A DNA stretch of 42,424 bases from Xenococcaceae cyanobacterium MO_188.B29 (GTDB lineage: Bacteria; Cyanobacteriota; Cyanobacteriia; Cyanobacteriales; Xenococcaceae): NCBI GenBank assembly GCA_030065155.1, contig JASJDI010000017.1, positions 1 to 42,424 on the forward strand, read 5' to 3'. Made by a program: the position numbers and the translations under genes. Of this stretch, positions 31,001-40,359 are shown one piece after another. The notes beneath the pieces are model-generated. The model was not told the origin of the DNA, did no database searches, and saw only the letters and a program-made list of their open reading frames with translations. Positions within the stretch are counted from its first letter, which is position 1, and each line of letters begins with the position of its first letter.

Positions 31001-33451
31001 ATGACTAAAGTTGAGTTTACTTATCTAACTGGATTAAAAAAAGACCTTTTTCGTAATGCACGCCTAACAGGAAGTTGGGATGAAAATGGTCGCTACTCTG
31101 ACGAATGGACTTCCATTCCCATGGAAAAAGGATTCTCCGAGGATGGTTGTCCCTGTTTTCAGGCAAAAGTCGAACTGGACGATTCTCAAGTAGGCTCACA
31201 ATTTCATTGGGGTGTTATTTTAGATGGACCAGCCGGCAATGATCTTTGGGGTATTCCCACTGAAATTAACAGTGGAGAATCTCAAGCACGTTACCGTACT
31301 TTTACTCTACAAACATCCTCTGGCAACCTTCAAGCAGAAAAATACTACCTAACTAATTGTCGATACTTAGGTTCTCACAAATACTATCGTCCTAACCAAA
31401 ACAATCCTGGACTGCAATTCTCAGTCTGGGCACCCAATGCCCAAAAAGTAGACTTAGCGTTTGGAGGAGCAAGTGGTTATATTGCTGATAACGGTGAGGG
31501 CATCGATGCTTCCCTAGGGGAATTTAGTATGGCTCGGCAAGAGAATGGAGTCTGGCAAACCGATGTTAACGAGTCTAGACTCGCCAATTTCTCATCCTAC
31601 GACCACAAACCTTATATGTTTAGAATTACTAAAGAAGATGGAGGAGTTGCTTATCGAACAGATTTATATTCTCGCTGTCAGATAGGTCAAGGTAATACTA
31701 ATCCAAACGGACAACCTTATAATGGTAATTCGCAAGATTTAGATGGGACAAAAAGCTGTTCTGTGGTGGTCGATCTAGATTTAGTAGCTCAAGATTTCTA
31801 CAACCAAATATGGCCCCGAGATCAGTTTATCTCCGACGAGGAGTTTTGGAGCTATGAATTCAACTCCAATAAACCACTTCCTACTAAGGTTGAGGATTTA
31901 GTAATTTACGAATTACATCTGGGTGCTTTAGGCTATGGCAAAGATAGACCTGGTAACTTCGAGGATGCTATGCAGTTGATGGATTATTTTGAAGACCTCG
32001 GCGTTAACGCGATCGAACTTTTGCCTATGGCTGAATTTAGAGACGAGACTAATTGGGGCTACGAAACTTCTCACTACTTTACTATGGAGTATAGTGCTGG
32101 GGGTAGAGACCAACTCAAACATTTTGTTAGAGAATGCCATCGTCGTGGCATCGCCGTGATTTTAGATGTAGTTTACAATCACTATTCTCCAGATGGAGAA
32201 CGGGCAGAATGGGGCTATGATTCAGATGCTCCTGAACGCAATATGTATTACTGGTATGAAGGAGACTCCAGCAATTATTTCTATCCCGATGGGAGACCTT
32301 TTCCTGAAGGAGGATATGTTGACAATATGTCCACTGGGTATTCTCCACGCTTTCATGAGGAAATAGTAAGGAAGATGTTTATTTCTTCCGCAGCATCACT
32401 GCTCACAGAGTTTCATATTGATGGTTTTAGGGTAGATCAAACTACTTCCATGCATTCCTATAATGTGCTTCATGCTGATGGGAGACCCATGGGCAATGTC
32501 AATGTTTTTGGGGCTAAGTTTCTCAGAGAATGGACTCGGACTTTAAAGTTAATTAAACCTTCTGTGATGTTAATGGCAGAAGATCATTCTGATTGGGACT
32601 TAGTAACGGTATCTTCTAACGATAGTGGTCTGGGATTTGATGCTGCTTGGTATTCAGAATTTTACCATCATCTGATCGGCGACGCTCGACAAGGAACTGA
32701 ATATGCCAAATTAATTCCCACCGCTGGATTCGGCGACAATAGACCTTTAGCAATGAATTACTTTGCTGGAGCCTTAGCCAAATCGAGGGATCATAAAGTT
32801 GTCTATCACGAATCTCATGACGAAGCTGGTAATTCTTCTTACGAACAAGGAGGTAATAAGATTGAATCTCGGCGTACTATTGTCTCCGCAGTAGACGGTG
32901 CGCCTCTGGTTGGGGAAACCCGCAGTTTTGCAGAAGCTCGCGTCCACTTTGCTTGTGGGATGACTATGCTTTCAGCTGGTACGCCAATGTTTTTCATGGG
33001 CGAAGAGATTGGTGCCCAAAAACAATACCGATACAGAGATTTCCTCAATAACAGGGAGGATCTATTGGGGGAGAGACAAAACAATGGTAAGCGATTGTTC
33101 AGATTTTATCAGGACTTGATTCGCTTTCGACTCAATCATTCAGGACTTCGTTCCCATAACATCGATATTCTTCATGTCCACAATGCTAATCGAGTAATTG
33201 CTTTCAAACGCTGGGATGAAACTGAAGAATTTTTAGTGGTAGGGAGTTTAAACAATTCCCCCTTTGCTAACGGTTACATTATTGAAAATGAGCGAATTCC
33301 CAATGGTAACTGGAGAGAAATGTTTAATAGCAATCTCGAATCCTACGGAGGTAACAATGTGGGAAACTTGGGCGCAAATATTACTTCTGACAACGGTCGC
33401 ATTGGGGTTGTAATACCAGCTAATGGATTTGTAGTATTGCAGAAAGTCTAG
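31001..33451 (+). CDS. GH13 alpha-glucan-active enzyme (branching-enzyme/trehalohydrolase-like)
   Basis: This 816-residue enzyme has an N-terminal glucan-binding domain (1-115), a CBM48-like domain (LQFSVWAPNAQKVDLAFGG) and a GH13 barrel. Conserved regions are DVVYNHYSPDGE (I), FHIDGFRVDQTTS with the nucleophile Asp (II), LMAEDHSDWD with the acid Glu (III) and VYHESHDEAGN with the third Asp (IV). All three catalytic acids are present. The layout is close to branching enzymes and malto-oligosyltrehalose trehalohydrolases; the C-terminal beta domain is at about 735-816. No signal peptide is seen, so it probably acts on intracellular glycogen or oligosaccharides. It follows a secreted binding protein and precedes two beta-propeller genes. 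Confidence 0.8.
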   Translation: MTKVEFTYLTGLKKDLFRNARLTGSWDENGRYSDEWTSIPMEKGFSEDGCPCFQAKVELDDSQVGSQFHWGVILDGPAGNDLWGIPTEINSGESQARYRTFTLQTSSGNLQAEKYYLTNCRYLGSHKYYRPNQNNPGLQFSVWAPNAQKVDLAFGGASGYIADNGEGIDASLGEFSMARQENGVWQTDVNESRLANFSSYDHKPYMFRITKEDGGVAYRTDLYSRCQIGQGNTNPNGQPYNGNSQDLDGTKSCSVVVDLDLVAQDFYNQIWPRDQFISDEEFWSYEFNSNKPLPTKVEDLVIYELHLGALGYGKDRPGNFEDAMQLMDYFEDLGVNAIELLPMAEFRDETNWGYETSHYFTMEYSAGGRDQLKHFVRECHRRGIAVILDVVYNHYSPDGERAEWGYDSDAPERNMYYWYEGDSSNYFYPDGRPFPEGGYVDNMSTGYSPRFHEEIVRKMFISSAASLLTEFHIDGFRVDQTTSMHSYNVLHADGRPMGNVNVFGAKFLREWTRTLKLIKPSVMLMAEDHSDWDLVTVSSNDSGLGFDAAWYSEFYHHLIGDARQGTEYAKLIPTAGFGDNRPLAMNYFAGALAKSRDHKVVYHESHDEAGNSSYEQGGNKIESRRTIVSAVDGAPLVGETRSFAEARVHFACGMTMLSAGTPMFFMGEEIGAQKQYRYRDFLNNREDLLGERQNNGKRLFRFYQDLIRFRLNHSGLRSHNIDILHVHNANRVIAFKRWDETEEFLVVGSLNNSPFANGYIIENERIPNGNWREMFNSNLESYGGNNVGNLGANITSDNGRIGVVIPANGFVVLQKV

Positions 33452-33503
33452 ATCTTCAATCTAAACTATCTTGTTTTGGAGTTGAGACAAAAAAGAGGTA
33501 TTT

Positions 33504-34550
33504 ATGTCTGCTAGTATAAACGCTCGACTAGAGGTAGTCGCAGAATTGACTCTTGCTCCTGGTAATATTACCCTGACACCAGAAGGTCGCATCTTTGTCA
33601 GTCTACACCAGTTTTATACTCCCGAAATGCGAGTGGTGGAAATTACCCCAGACGGTAAGCCGTTACCATTTCCTAACGAAGAATGGAGCAAGGGAGGACA
33701 AAGAGAACAAATTGCTCTTGATTCTGTGCTCGGTATTCAGTCAGATGCCCAGGGGATTGTCTGGATGTTAGACAATGGCATTAGAGGTAAATCTATTCCA
33801 AAATTAGTAGGATGGGATAGTCTCAATCATAAACTGGCAAAATTAATTTACTTGCCACCACCAGTCACACCAAATAATGCCTTTATCAATGATTTGGCGG
33901 TAGATTTAACCCATAATTTTGTATATATTGCCGATCCCGCAGGAGGAAACAATGCAGCTTTGATTGTGGTTGATTTGAAGACAGGTTGGGCTAATCGCGT
34001 CCTGCAAGGACACCAGAGCGTAATACCAGAAGAAATTGACTTGATAATCGAGGGAGTACCAGTAAGAGTTAAGCAGCCTGATGGAACTGTAGTTCGACCT
34101 CGTGATGGTGTAAATCCTATTGCTCTTGATGCACAGAATGAATGGCTGTACTTTGGTTCAATGCACGGCACTAGTATTTATCGCATCAAAACTACAGACC
34201 TTTGTAATACTGATTTAAGTCCAGCAGAATTAGCAAGCAAAGTAGAAAGATATAGCGATAAACCAATTTCTGACGGTATTTCCATCGATCGAGACGGGAA
34301 TATTTATATTTCAGAATTGGCAGCTAATGCCATTGGAGTAGTTACCACAGACCGCAAATATCAAAGGCTGATCGGCGATCAAAGGCTTTCTTGGCCTGAT
34401 GCTTTTAGCTTTGGTGCAGATGGTTATTTATACGTGGCAGTCAATCAATTACACCGCTCTGCTGGTCTTAATGCTGGGGAAGAAGTTTCTATTCCTCCCT
34501 ATTATATTTTTCGTTTCAAGCCCTTAGCTCCAGGCATTGTGGGACGTTAA
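33504..34550 (+). CDS. Major royal jelly protein/Yellow-like beta-propeller protein
   Basis: This 348-residue protein has the propeller text of the MRJP/Yellow family: LAPGNITLTPEGRIFVSLHQ, GIQSDAQGIVWMLDNGIRGK, AFINDLAVDLTHNFVYIADP, NPIALDAQNEWLYFGSMHGT and SDGISIDRDGNIYISELAAN. Bacterial members are often annotated as L-dopachrome tautomerase-related; their reaction is not settled. Related propellers (SMP-30, gluconolactonase) act as lactonases. No signal peptide is seen. AGAGG lies before the ATG at 33504. It may act in tandem with the SMP-30 gene that follows. Confidence 0.8.
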   Translation: MSASINARLEVVAELTLAPGNITLTPEGRIFVSLHQFYTPEMRVVEITPDGKPLPFPNEEWSKGGQREQIALDSVLGIQSDAQGIVWMLDNGIRGKSIPKLVGWDSLNHKLAKLIYLPPPVTPNNAFINDLAVDLTHNFVYIADPAGGNNAALIVVDLKTGWANRVLQGHQSVIPEEIDLIIEGVPVRVKQPDGTVVRPRDGVNPIALDAQNEWLYFGSMHGTSIYRIKTTDLCNTDLSPAELASKVERYSDKPISDGISIDRDGNIYISELAANAIGVVTTDRKYQRLIGDQRLSWPDAFSFGADGYLYVAVNQLHRSAGLNAGEEVSIPPYYIFRFKPLAPGIVGR

Positions 34551-34617
34551 ACTCTCATGAGCAGATGCTGTTTCTCTTGGTATGCATATACTCTAGCTAT
34601 TTCAGAATCGAGAAGTC

Positions 34618-35499
34618 ATGGTTACTAAATTAGAACTAATAGTCGAATCACAAGCACTTTTAGGAGAATGTCCCTGTTGGCATCAAGAACAACAATTATT
34701 ATATTGGGTTGATGGTGACAAAAAACAACTTCATGTTTATCAGGCTGAAACTAAAATCGATCGAACAATCCAACTAAAACAATCGATTGGTTGCGTTGTT
34801 CCTAGAAAATCAGGTGGTGTTGTTTTAGCTTTAGAAAAAGGTTTCGCTGCTTTAGATTTAGAAACAAAAAAACTTACACCTCTGGTAAATCCTGAAAGTC
34901 ATCCACCATCAAATCGATTTAACGATGGTAAATGCGATCCGACTGGGCGTTTTTTGGCAGGAACCATGGCTATTAAGAATCAAACTCAGGGAGTCGGGGC
35001 GTTATATTCTTTAGATACTAATCTGACAGTTCGACAATTATGGTCAAATCTTACTGTTTCTAATGGTATAGGATGGAGTCCCGATTATTCCACCATGTAT
35101 CTTATCGATTCTCCTACCAAAAAAGTCTTTGCTTTTGATTACGATTTGATTACAGGAGACATCAGTAATCGCAGAGTGGCAGTTACCATACCAGATACCG
35201 ACGGATATCCCGATGGAATGACTACTGATACCGAAGGCATGATTTGGGTAGGATTGTGGGCTGGATACAAAGTAACCCGTTGGAATCCCAACACTGGAGA
35301 ATTACTGCAAACCATTCCCGTTCCTGCTCCTAATGTTACCTCCTGCACCTTTGGGGGAGCAAATATGAATGAGCTTTATATAACAACAGCTAGAACAGAC
35401 ATGGATCGAGCTCAATTAGACTACTATCCCAAAGCTGGTAGCGTATTTCGACTAGTTACAGATGTAATTGGCATGAAAAACTTTGAATTTGGAGGTTAA
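34618..35499 (+). CDS. SMP-30/gluconolactonase family protein
   Basis: This 293-residue six-bladed propeller has the SMP-30 metal-site residues in place: Glu in LLGECPCWH, Asn in NRFNDGKCDPTGRFLAGTM, Asn in VSNGIGWSPD and Asp in DGYPDGMTTDTEGMIWVGLW. The expected reaction is hydrolysis of a sugar lactone (gluconolactone, xylonolactone or similar) using a divalent metal. In this context it could open a lactone made by a sugar or alcohol oxidase. It lies 68 bases after the MRJP gene and 11 bases before the membrane protein. Confidence 0.85.
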   Translation: MVTKLELIVESQALLGECPCWHQEQQLLYWVDGDKKQLHVYQAETKIDRTIQLKQSIGCVVPRKSGGVVLALEKGFAALDLETKKLTPLVNPESHPPSNRFNDGKCDPTGRFLAGTMAIKNQTQGVGALYSLDTNLTVRQLWSNLTVSNGIGWSPDYSTMYLIDSPTKKVFAFDYDLITGDISNRRVAVTIPDTDGYPDGMTTDTEGMIWVGLWAGYKVTRWNPNTGELLQTIPVPAPNVTSCTFGGANMNELYITTARTDMDRAQLDYYPKAGSVFRLVTDVIGMKNFEFGG

Positions 35500-35510
35500 A
35501 CAATAATATT

Positions 35511-36785
35511 ATGCAACTTTTGGGTCTAGACCTTTCGAGTAGACAGACAAAAGAGATTTGGCGAGCAACTTTTCCTTTCCTAGTAGTTTTGACTGCAGGG
35601 ATTGTATTCATTTTGCTCTACTCCCTCCAATTTTTCGATCGTCCTCAAATGGTTCTTTCTGTTTTTGGTGTGATCATGACGGCATCTGGTGCATTCTTGC
35701 TCTCAGGGGTATTTCTCGGTTTTTTATTTGGAATTCCGCGCACCATAGGAGATACTCTACCAGAAGCAAAAAATACTAATGGTACTAACAGTCAATTAGA
35801 TGACTCTGACACAAATTATCTTCCTAACACTAACTTAGAACAGATTTCCGATTGGCTCACAAAAATCTTAGTAGGTGTTGGCTTGACCCAAGTTTCAGGA
35901 ATCACCTCCGCGATCGATCGACTTGTCGTTAAGCTAGCTCCTGGATTCGGAGATTTGACCAATGAGTCTTATGCTATTAACACTGGCTTTACACTTGTGG
36001 TGTTGATTTACTTTTCATTTTGTGGCTTTTTCTTGGGATTTTTATGGGCTCGTTTGTATTTACCTAGTAGATTTAGAGCAGCAGATCTCCAACAACTAGA
36101 AGAAGTCACTACTAAACTCAAAGATGTTGAAGGAAAAGCTGAGAAAGCTAACCAGATAGAAAATCAATTTCAATGTGATTCCGAAGTTCAAATTCTGGTT
36201 AATCGTCAGTTAAATTCTAGATTTCCGGAAGTACCATCTGAACAACTTGATAAAGCGATTAAAGCTGCTTCAGATGCTATGAAATCAAGTATTTTTTTTG
36301 AAGCAGAACGTATTCGCTCAGAAAACTGGGATAATCCAGCTAGAAAAACCAAAATGGAACGAACTATTCCTATTTTTCGGTCTCTGATTAAAAGCACTGA
36401 GCAACAACCTTACTACCCCTACTATGGAGAGCTTGGATTTGCTTTGAAAGATAAACAAGAGCCCGAATGGAAAGAAGCAGAAACATTTCTTAGCCAAGCA
36501 ATTGAGCTTCGCGGTGACTGGCAAGAGCATGGAGCTTGGACAACTTACTACGAGTTTAATCTGGCTGTTTGTAAGATCCTTCAAGATAGTGCCTTTAATA
36601 ATAAACAACCATCGAATCCCACTACTCGTGAAGCAATTCTACAAAACCTATTTACAACTGTAGAAAGTGGGGTTTTAACTAGGGAAAAGATTAAAAACTC
36701 ATCGATCGATAAATGGCTTTCTTTGAATGACATAAGTATCGAAGAGTTGTTACCCTCTGAGACTATTAATTCTGCTAACTCTTAA
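35511..36785 (+). CDS. Membrane protein with a long cytoplasmic helical domain, unknown function
   Basis: The 424-residue protein has three likely transmembrane helices: FPFLVVLTAGIVFILLYSLQ (about 21-40), MVLSVFGVIMTASGAFLLSG (about 47-66, continuing to FLFGIP) and FTLVVLIYFSFCGFFLGFLW (about 160-179). A helical, coiled-coil-like region follows (EEVTTKLKDVEGKAEKANQI), then an alpha-rich part that may hold TPR-like helices (residues 270-400). I do not recognise the family. It starts 11 bases after the SMP-30 stop, and GGAGG overlaps that gene's 3' end, so it belongs to the same transcript. It could be a scaffold or sensor for the neighbouring enzymes. Confidence 0.7.
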   Translation: MQLLGLDLSSRQTKEIWRATFPFLVVLTAGIVFILLYSLQFFDRPQMVLSVFGVIMTASGAFLLSGVFLGFLFGIPRTIGDTLPEAKNTNGTNSQLDDSDTNYLPNTNLEQISDWLTKILVGVGLTQVSGITSAIDRLVVKLAPGFGDLTNESYAINTGFTLVVLIYFSFCGFFLGFLWARLYLPSRFRAADLQQLEEVTTKLKDVEGKAEKANQIENQFQCDSEVQILVNRQLNSRFPEVPSEQLDKAIKAASDAMKSSIFFEAERIRSENWDNPARKTKMERTIPIFRSLIKSTEQQPYYPYYGELGFALKDKQEPEWKEAETFLSQAIELRGDWQEHGAWTTYYEFNLAVCKILQDSAFNNKQPSNPTTREAILQNLFTTVESGVLTREKIKNSSIDKWLSLNDISIEELLPSETINSANS

Positions 36786-36860
36786 CTGTACTCGATTTTA
36801 ACTAAAACTAATCAAGTGATTTTTACCAATATCTCTAGCTAATTTTAAATTTGAGGTTAT

Positions 36861-38198
36861 ATGCGTTATAAAATTACCTTTTTCCTAAAAGTTTTTCTTC
36901 GTCTGGCGATTGTCTCTTGCCTAGCACTGATTATTTCTTATCCAATTCCCGCCCAAGCTGATGTTATCTATCAAGCCTTTAATATGCCGTTTCAGGAAGT
37001 AAAAGCTCAACTTCCCCAGCTTCAAGGTTATACCTACATTCAAGTATCACCCCCTGAAAAGAGCAATCCCTCCGATCAATGGTGGGGAAGATATCAACCT
37101 ATCGATTTTACCGTTCTTGAGAGTCCTTTAGGCAATGAAAATGACTTAAAAGAACTAATTGACGCTGCTCACGAACAAAATCTTAAAATCTTGGTAGATG
37201 TGATTCTCAATCACATGGCTGACTATCCTCCCTACTCTGAAACTCTACAATATCCTCGCTATTCTCCCCAAGACTTTCATCCGAGAACTTGTATTAATAA
37301 TGACCAAGATCGCTATCAAGTTACCCACGGTTGGCTAGGATGTAGTCTTCCTGACTTAAATACAGAATCACCCTATGTTAGACAAGAAGCAAAAAATTAT
37401 TTAACCCATTTACTAGACTTAGGAGTCGATGGTTTTCGGATTGATGCTCTTAAACATATTGAATCACAATATTTTGAGGAAGTTCTTGCTGTTGTCCCCT
37501 CGGATAAATATATGTATGGGGAGGTACTTTCAGGAAATCTTGATGACAGCTATATTTATACAGGAATTCACGATCTCGATGTGAGTGACTATGCTTTGTT
37601 AGGAACTCTCAAAAATGCCTTTAGTTTTGGGGGCGATCTTCGCTCTCTGATCGATCCCGCCAGTTTTGGAGGTGCCTTGACTGGGAGTGAAGCTGTGACT
37701 TTTGCTAAAACTCATGACACTGTTGAGGGAGGAGATCTCTATAATTACTATGGGTTTAATCCTCAAGACCAGATGCTAGCTAATGCCTATATCCTAGCTC
37801 GTTCAGAAGGAATCCCCCTAATTTACAGAGACGATACTAGTAATCCGATCGCTCAGGCAGGAATAAACTTTCATGAACAATTAATAGATCAACCACAATA
37901 CTTCCGCAATGGCAATGAAATTGCGGAAGGAGCAGATAGTCCTAATCTATTATTTATTGAACGTGGCGATCGAGGGTTGGCGATCATCAATAAAGCTGGT
38001 GAATCTTTCGAGCAAACATCAGCAAGAATGCCAGGACTTGAAGTCGGCTGTTACCAAGAACTACAATCTAACTTAACTATGTGTGTTAGCCAAGAGAATG
38101 ATGGACAAAAATACATAACTCAATGGGGTTCTTCTGAGCAAGGAGGGCTGCAAGTTGATGGGCGGACGGCTCTGTTCTTTGTCAAAAACGAAGGTTAA
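36861..38198 (+). CDS. Exported GH13 alpha-amylase-like enzyme
   Basis: The 445-residue protein starts with a signal peptide (MRYKITFFLKVFLRL ... CLALIISYPIPAQA). The GH13 barrel carries region I VDVILNHMADYP, region II GVDGFRIDALKHIES with the nucleophile Asp (about 195), region III KYMYGEVLSG with the acid Glu (about 220) and region IV FAKTHDTVEGG with the third Asp (about 286). The first barrel strand, DVIYQAFNMPFQE, is typical of alpha-amylases. It likely cleaves alpha-1,4-glucan in the periplasm or outside. It is the last rightward gene of the cluster; a hairpin follows the stop. Confidence 0.8.
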   Translation: MRYKITFFLKVFLRLAIVSCLALIISYPIPAQADVIYQAFNMPFQEVKAQLPQLQGYTYIQVSPPEKSNPSDQWWGRYQPIDFTVLESPLGNENDLKELIDAAHEQNLKILVDVILNHMADYPPYSETLQYPRYSPQDFHPRTCINNDQDRYQVTHGWLGCSLPDLNTESPYVRQEAKNYLTHLLDLGVDGFRIDALKHIESQYFEEVLAVVPSDKYMYGEVLSGNLDDSYIYTGIHDLDVSDYALLGTLKNAFSFGGDLRSLIDPASFGGALTGSEAVTFAKTHDTVEGGDLYNYYGFNPQDQMLANAYILARSEGIPLIYRDDTSNPIAQAGINFHEQLIDQPQYFRNGNEIAEGADSPNLLFIERGDRGLAIINKAGESFEQTSARMPGLEVGCYQELQSNLTMCVSQENDGQKYITQWGSSEQGGLQVDGRTALFFVKNEG

Positions 38199-38204
38199 TC
38201 AGAA

Positions 38205-38295
38205 GACTTCTTTCAGAAGTCAGGGCAAAGGAGAAAGGAGAAGGGGAAAAGGATAAATTTTCTTTCCCTTTCCCTTTTACCTTTAACCTTTCCCC
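38205..38295. terminator. Hairpin plus purine/pyrimidine inverted tract between convergent genes
   Basis: GACTTCT-TTC-AGAAGTC (38205-38221) forms a 7-bp stem right after the amylase stop. Next come a purine tract (38226-38253) and a pyrimidine tract (38261-38295) that are roughly complementary and can fold back on each other. Lying between convergent genes, the region may end transcription from both sides. Confidence 0.45.
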
Positions 38296-38427
38296 CAAAC
38301 AAAACCGAGGTTTATTAGACTGATTCTGTCTTCTCAAAATAATTTTTACTTTACTTGATTTTGGGCTTAAACGAGAAGTATTAGTATCAGCCCTCTTTGT
38401 CGAAAAGGCTAAGATAGGCGATCGAAC

Positions 38428-39969
38428 TTACGATAAATCAAGAAGATTTTCCTGCCAATCTACCTTACTGGTATCAATTGTAGCTACATAAGGTTTCTCC
38501 TCTTCTGTGAAGTCCTCGGCTTTTGCTTGTTGACTACTAAGTAACTCCACTGTAGCATCAGAAATATCTCCACTGCGCTTATCTAGTCGATCGCGCAAGA
38601 CTTCTGTTGGTGCGGTGCAGTTAATTATTTTTAGCGGAATATTATTATCTTTAGCAGTCGCGATCGCTTTTTGACGCAGGGCAACTCGATCGTATTTACC
38701 ATCTAAAATAACTGGAAACCCAATATCTGCTAATAAAATCCCTAACTCTAGCATCTTACCATAAGTTTGCTGACTCATTTCCTCACTATAAATTTCTTCC
38801 CCTCCTTTCTCGTTAAGAGGAATACCAGCTAAATGTTTACGAACAGCATCAGAACGAATATGGATAGCATTAATGTTTTTGGCGATCTCTTTAGCAACTG
38901 TAGTTTTGCCCGCACCAGACAAACCAGACATCAAAATAATTTTGCCCGCTCGATTTTGCGTATATGCCCAAGCTTGCTGATAGTAATCGGTTGCAGTTTT
39001 AGCTGCTTCTTCTTTAACTTCCTTAGGAATACCAGGATCATCTAACAGAAAAGAAGTTACTTTTGCCCTTACATAGGCCTGACGACTTAGGTATAGAGGT
39101 AATAATTGTAATCCTAACCAATCTCCCGTTTGTTCTAAATAAGTATTCAGAAAAGCATTAGCAAAATCTTTTCTATCTCTTGCTTCTAAATCCATTACTG
39201 CAAAAGCAATGTCATACATAACATCAACAAAGCGGAAAGGCTCATTAAATTCAATGCGATCGAATAGTTGGATCTTATTTTGCCATAAACAAATATTTTT
39301 CAGATGTAAATCGCCATGACATTCTTTAATTTGGTGATTTTCTCTTCTGCTTTCCAATAATGCCTCTTTTTCAGCAAAAAACTTATCTGTATAGGCTTTC
39401 GTCTCGTCAAATTGTGATTGAGTTTGTACAATACCTATATACTTTTCTGTCTGCTGATAATTTTCGTCAAAGGCTTCCCTAATTTTAGCTGCTGTCCCAA
39501 AACTGCGAATATACTCATTAGTTTCCGCTTGGCTATGAAATTGAGCCACAATTTTGCCTAATTCTTCCATTTGCTCAATGTCAAGTTTCCCGGCTGCAAA
39601 CAAATTGACAAAAAGATTTGCTTGGGGAAATTGACGCATTTTAAGAATATACTCTACTACTTCCCCTTCACCACCCAAACTATATCGATCTCCAGTTTGA
39701 GTTATAGGTAGTACTTCCAAGTATAATTCGGGTGCGATCGACTCATTCAGGCGAATTTCTTCTGCCAGAAAATGTTGTCTTTGATCCAGAGTGGAAAAAT
39801 CTAGAAAGCCGAAGTTAACTGCCTTTTTTAGCTTGTAAGCATAATCTCCAGTTAAAAAGACATAAGAAATATGAGTTTGTACTAATTCAATAGATTCAAC
39901 TGTCGAATGAGGATAAAATTCTGACTGTTGCATCTGTTTGATGAGATTAAAAGTATCAGTTTGAGTCAT
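38428..39969 (-). CDS. APH-like kinase fused to P-loop AAA kinase
   Basis: The 513-residue protein has two parts. The first (about 1-325) is aminoglycoside-phosphotransferase-like: the catalytic loop ECHGDLHLKNICLWQ (about 218-232) and IQLFDRIEFNEPFRFVDVMY with the metal-binding Asp. The second (about 340-513) starts with IILMSGLSGAGKTTVAKEIA (Walker A) and resembles P-loop small-molecule kinases, with IHIRSDAVRKHLAG. This architecture is widespread and usually annotated as a bifunctional aminoglycoside phosphotransferase/ATP-binding protein. The true substrate is not known, and a housekeeping role is as likely as resistance. Confidence 0.85.
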   Translation of the reverse strand: MTQTDTFNLIKQMQQSEFYPHSTVESIELVQTHISYVFLTGDYAYKLKKAVNFGFLDFSTLDQRQHFLAEEIRLNESIAPELYLEVLPITQTGDRYSLGGEGEVVEYILKMRQFPQANLFVNLFAAGKLDIEQMEELGKIVAQFHSQAETNEYIRSFGTAAKIREAFDENYQQTEKYIGIVQTQSQFDETKAYTDKFFAEKEALLESRRENHQIKECHGDLHLKNICLWQNKIQLFDRIEFNEPFRFVDVMYDIAFAVMDLEARDRKDFANAFLNTYLEQTGDWLGLQLLPLYLSRQAYVRAKVTSFLLDDPGIPKEVKEEAAKTATDYYQQAWAYTQNRAGKIILMSGLSGAGKTTVAKEIAKNINAIHIRSDAVRKHLAGIPLNEKGGEEIYSEEMSQQTYGKMLELGILLADIGFPVILDGKYDRVALRQKAIATAKDNNIPLKIINCTAPTEVLRDRLDKRSGDISDATVELLSSQQAKAEDFTEEEKPYVATIDTSKVDWQENLLDLS

Positions 39970-40359
39970 AAAATCTAGGGTACTGGCTTTTAAGGAGATT
40001 GCTTATTCTCGTTCTACAAATTTATCTTTTTTTCCTTGCGCGATTGCTTTTACTTTGGTAACTTAACAGTCTGCAACAGTTTGCAATAAATAAGAGATTT
40101 TGTGCATAAAGCAAAAATTTTGGTTGTAGAAGGAATTAGATAGGCAAGATACTGCTTTGTCGAGCAAAAATTCAGGAATTAGAAAAAATCTTTAAACTAG
40201 CTTCTCTCAGAAATTTTTCAGTAAAAATTAATTGATAAGTTGGTACAATCTTCCCTGAAGTAAGCATCTACTTGAATTACTATAATCACCAAAATAATTA
40301 CCGAAAGGCAAGTATTTTGATGCACTTTATTCCCTTTAAACTCTAATTTTACTAAACCA
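39970..40359. other. 390-bp divergent intergenic region
   Basis: It lies between the leftward kinase and the rightward superoxide dismutase gene and should hold both promoters. The sequence is AT-rich. I see no gene, tRNA or strong hairpin in it, and no clear ribosome site before the dismutase ATG. Confidence 0.4.
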
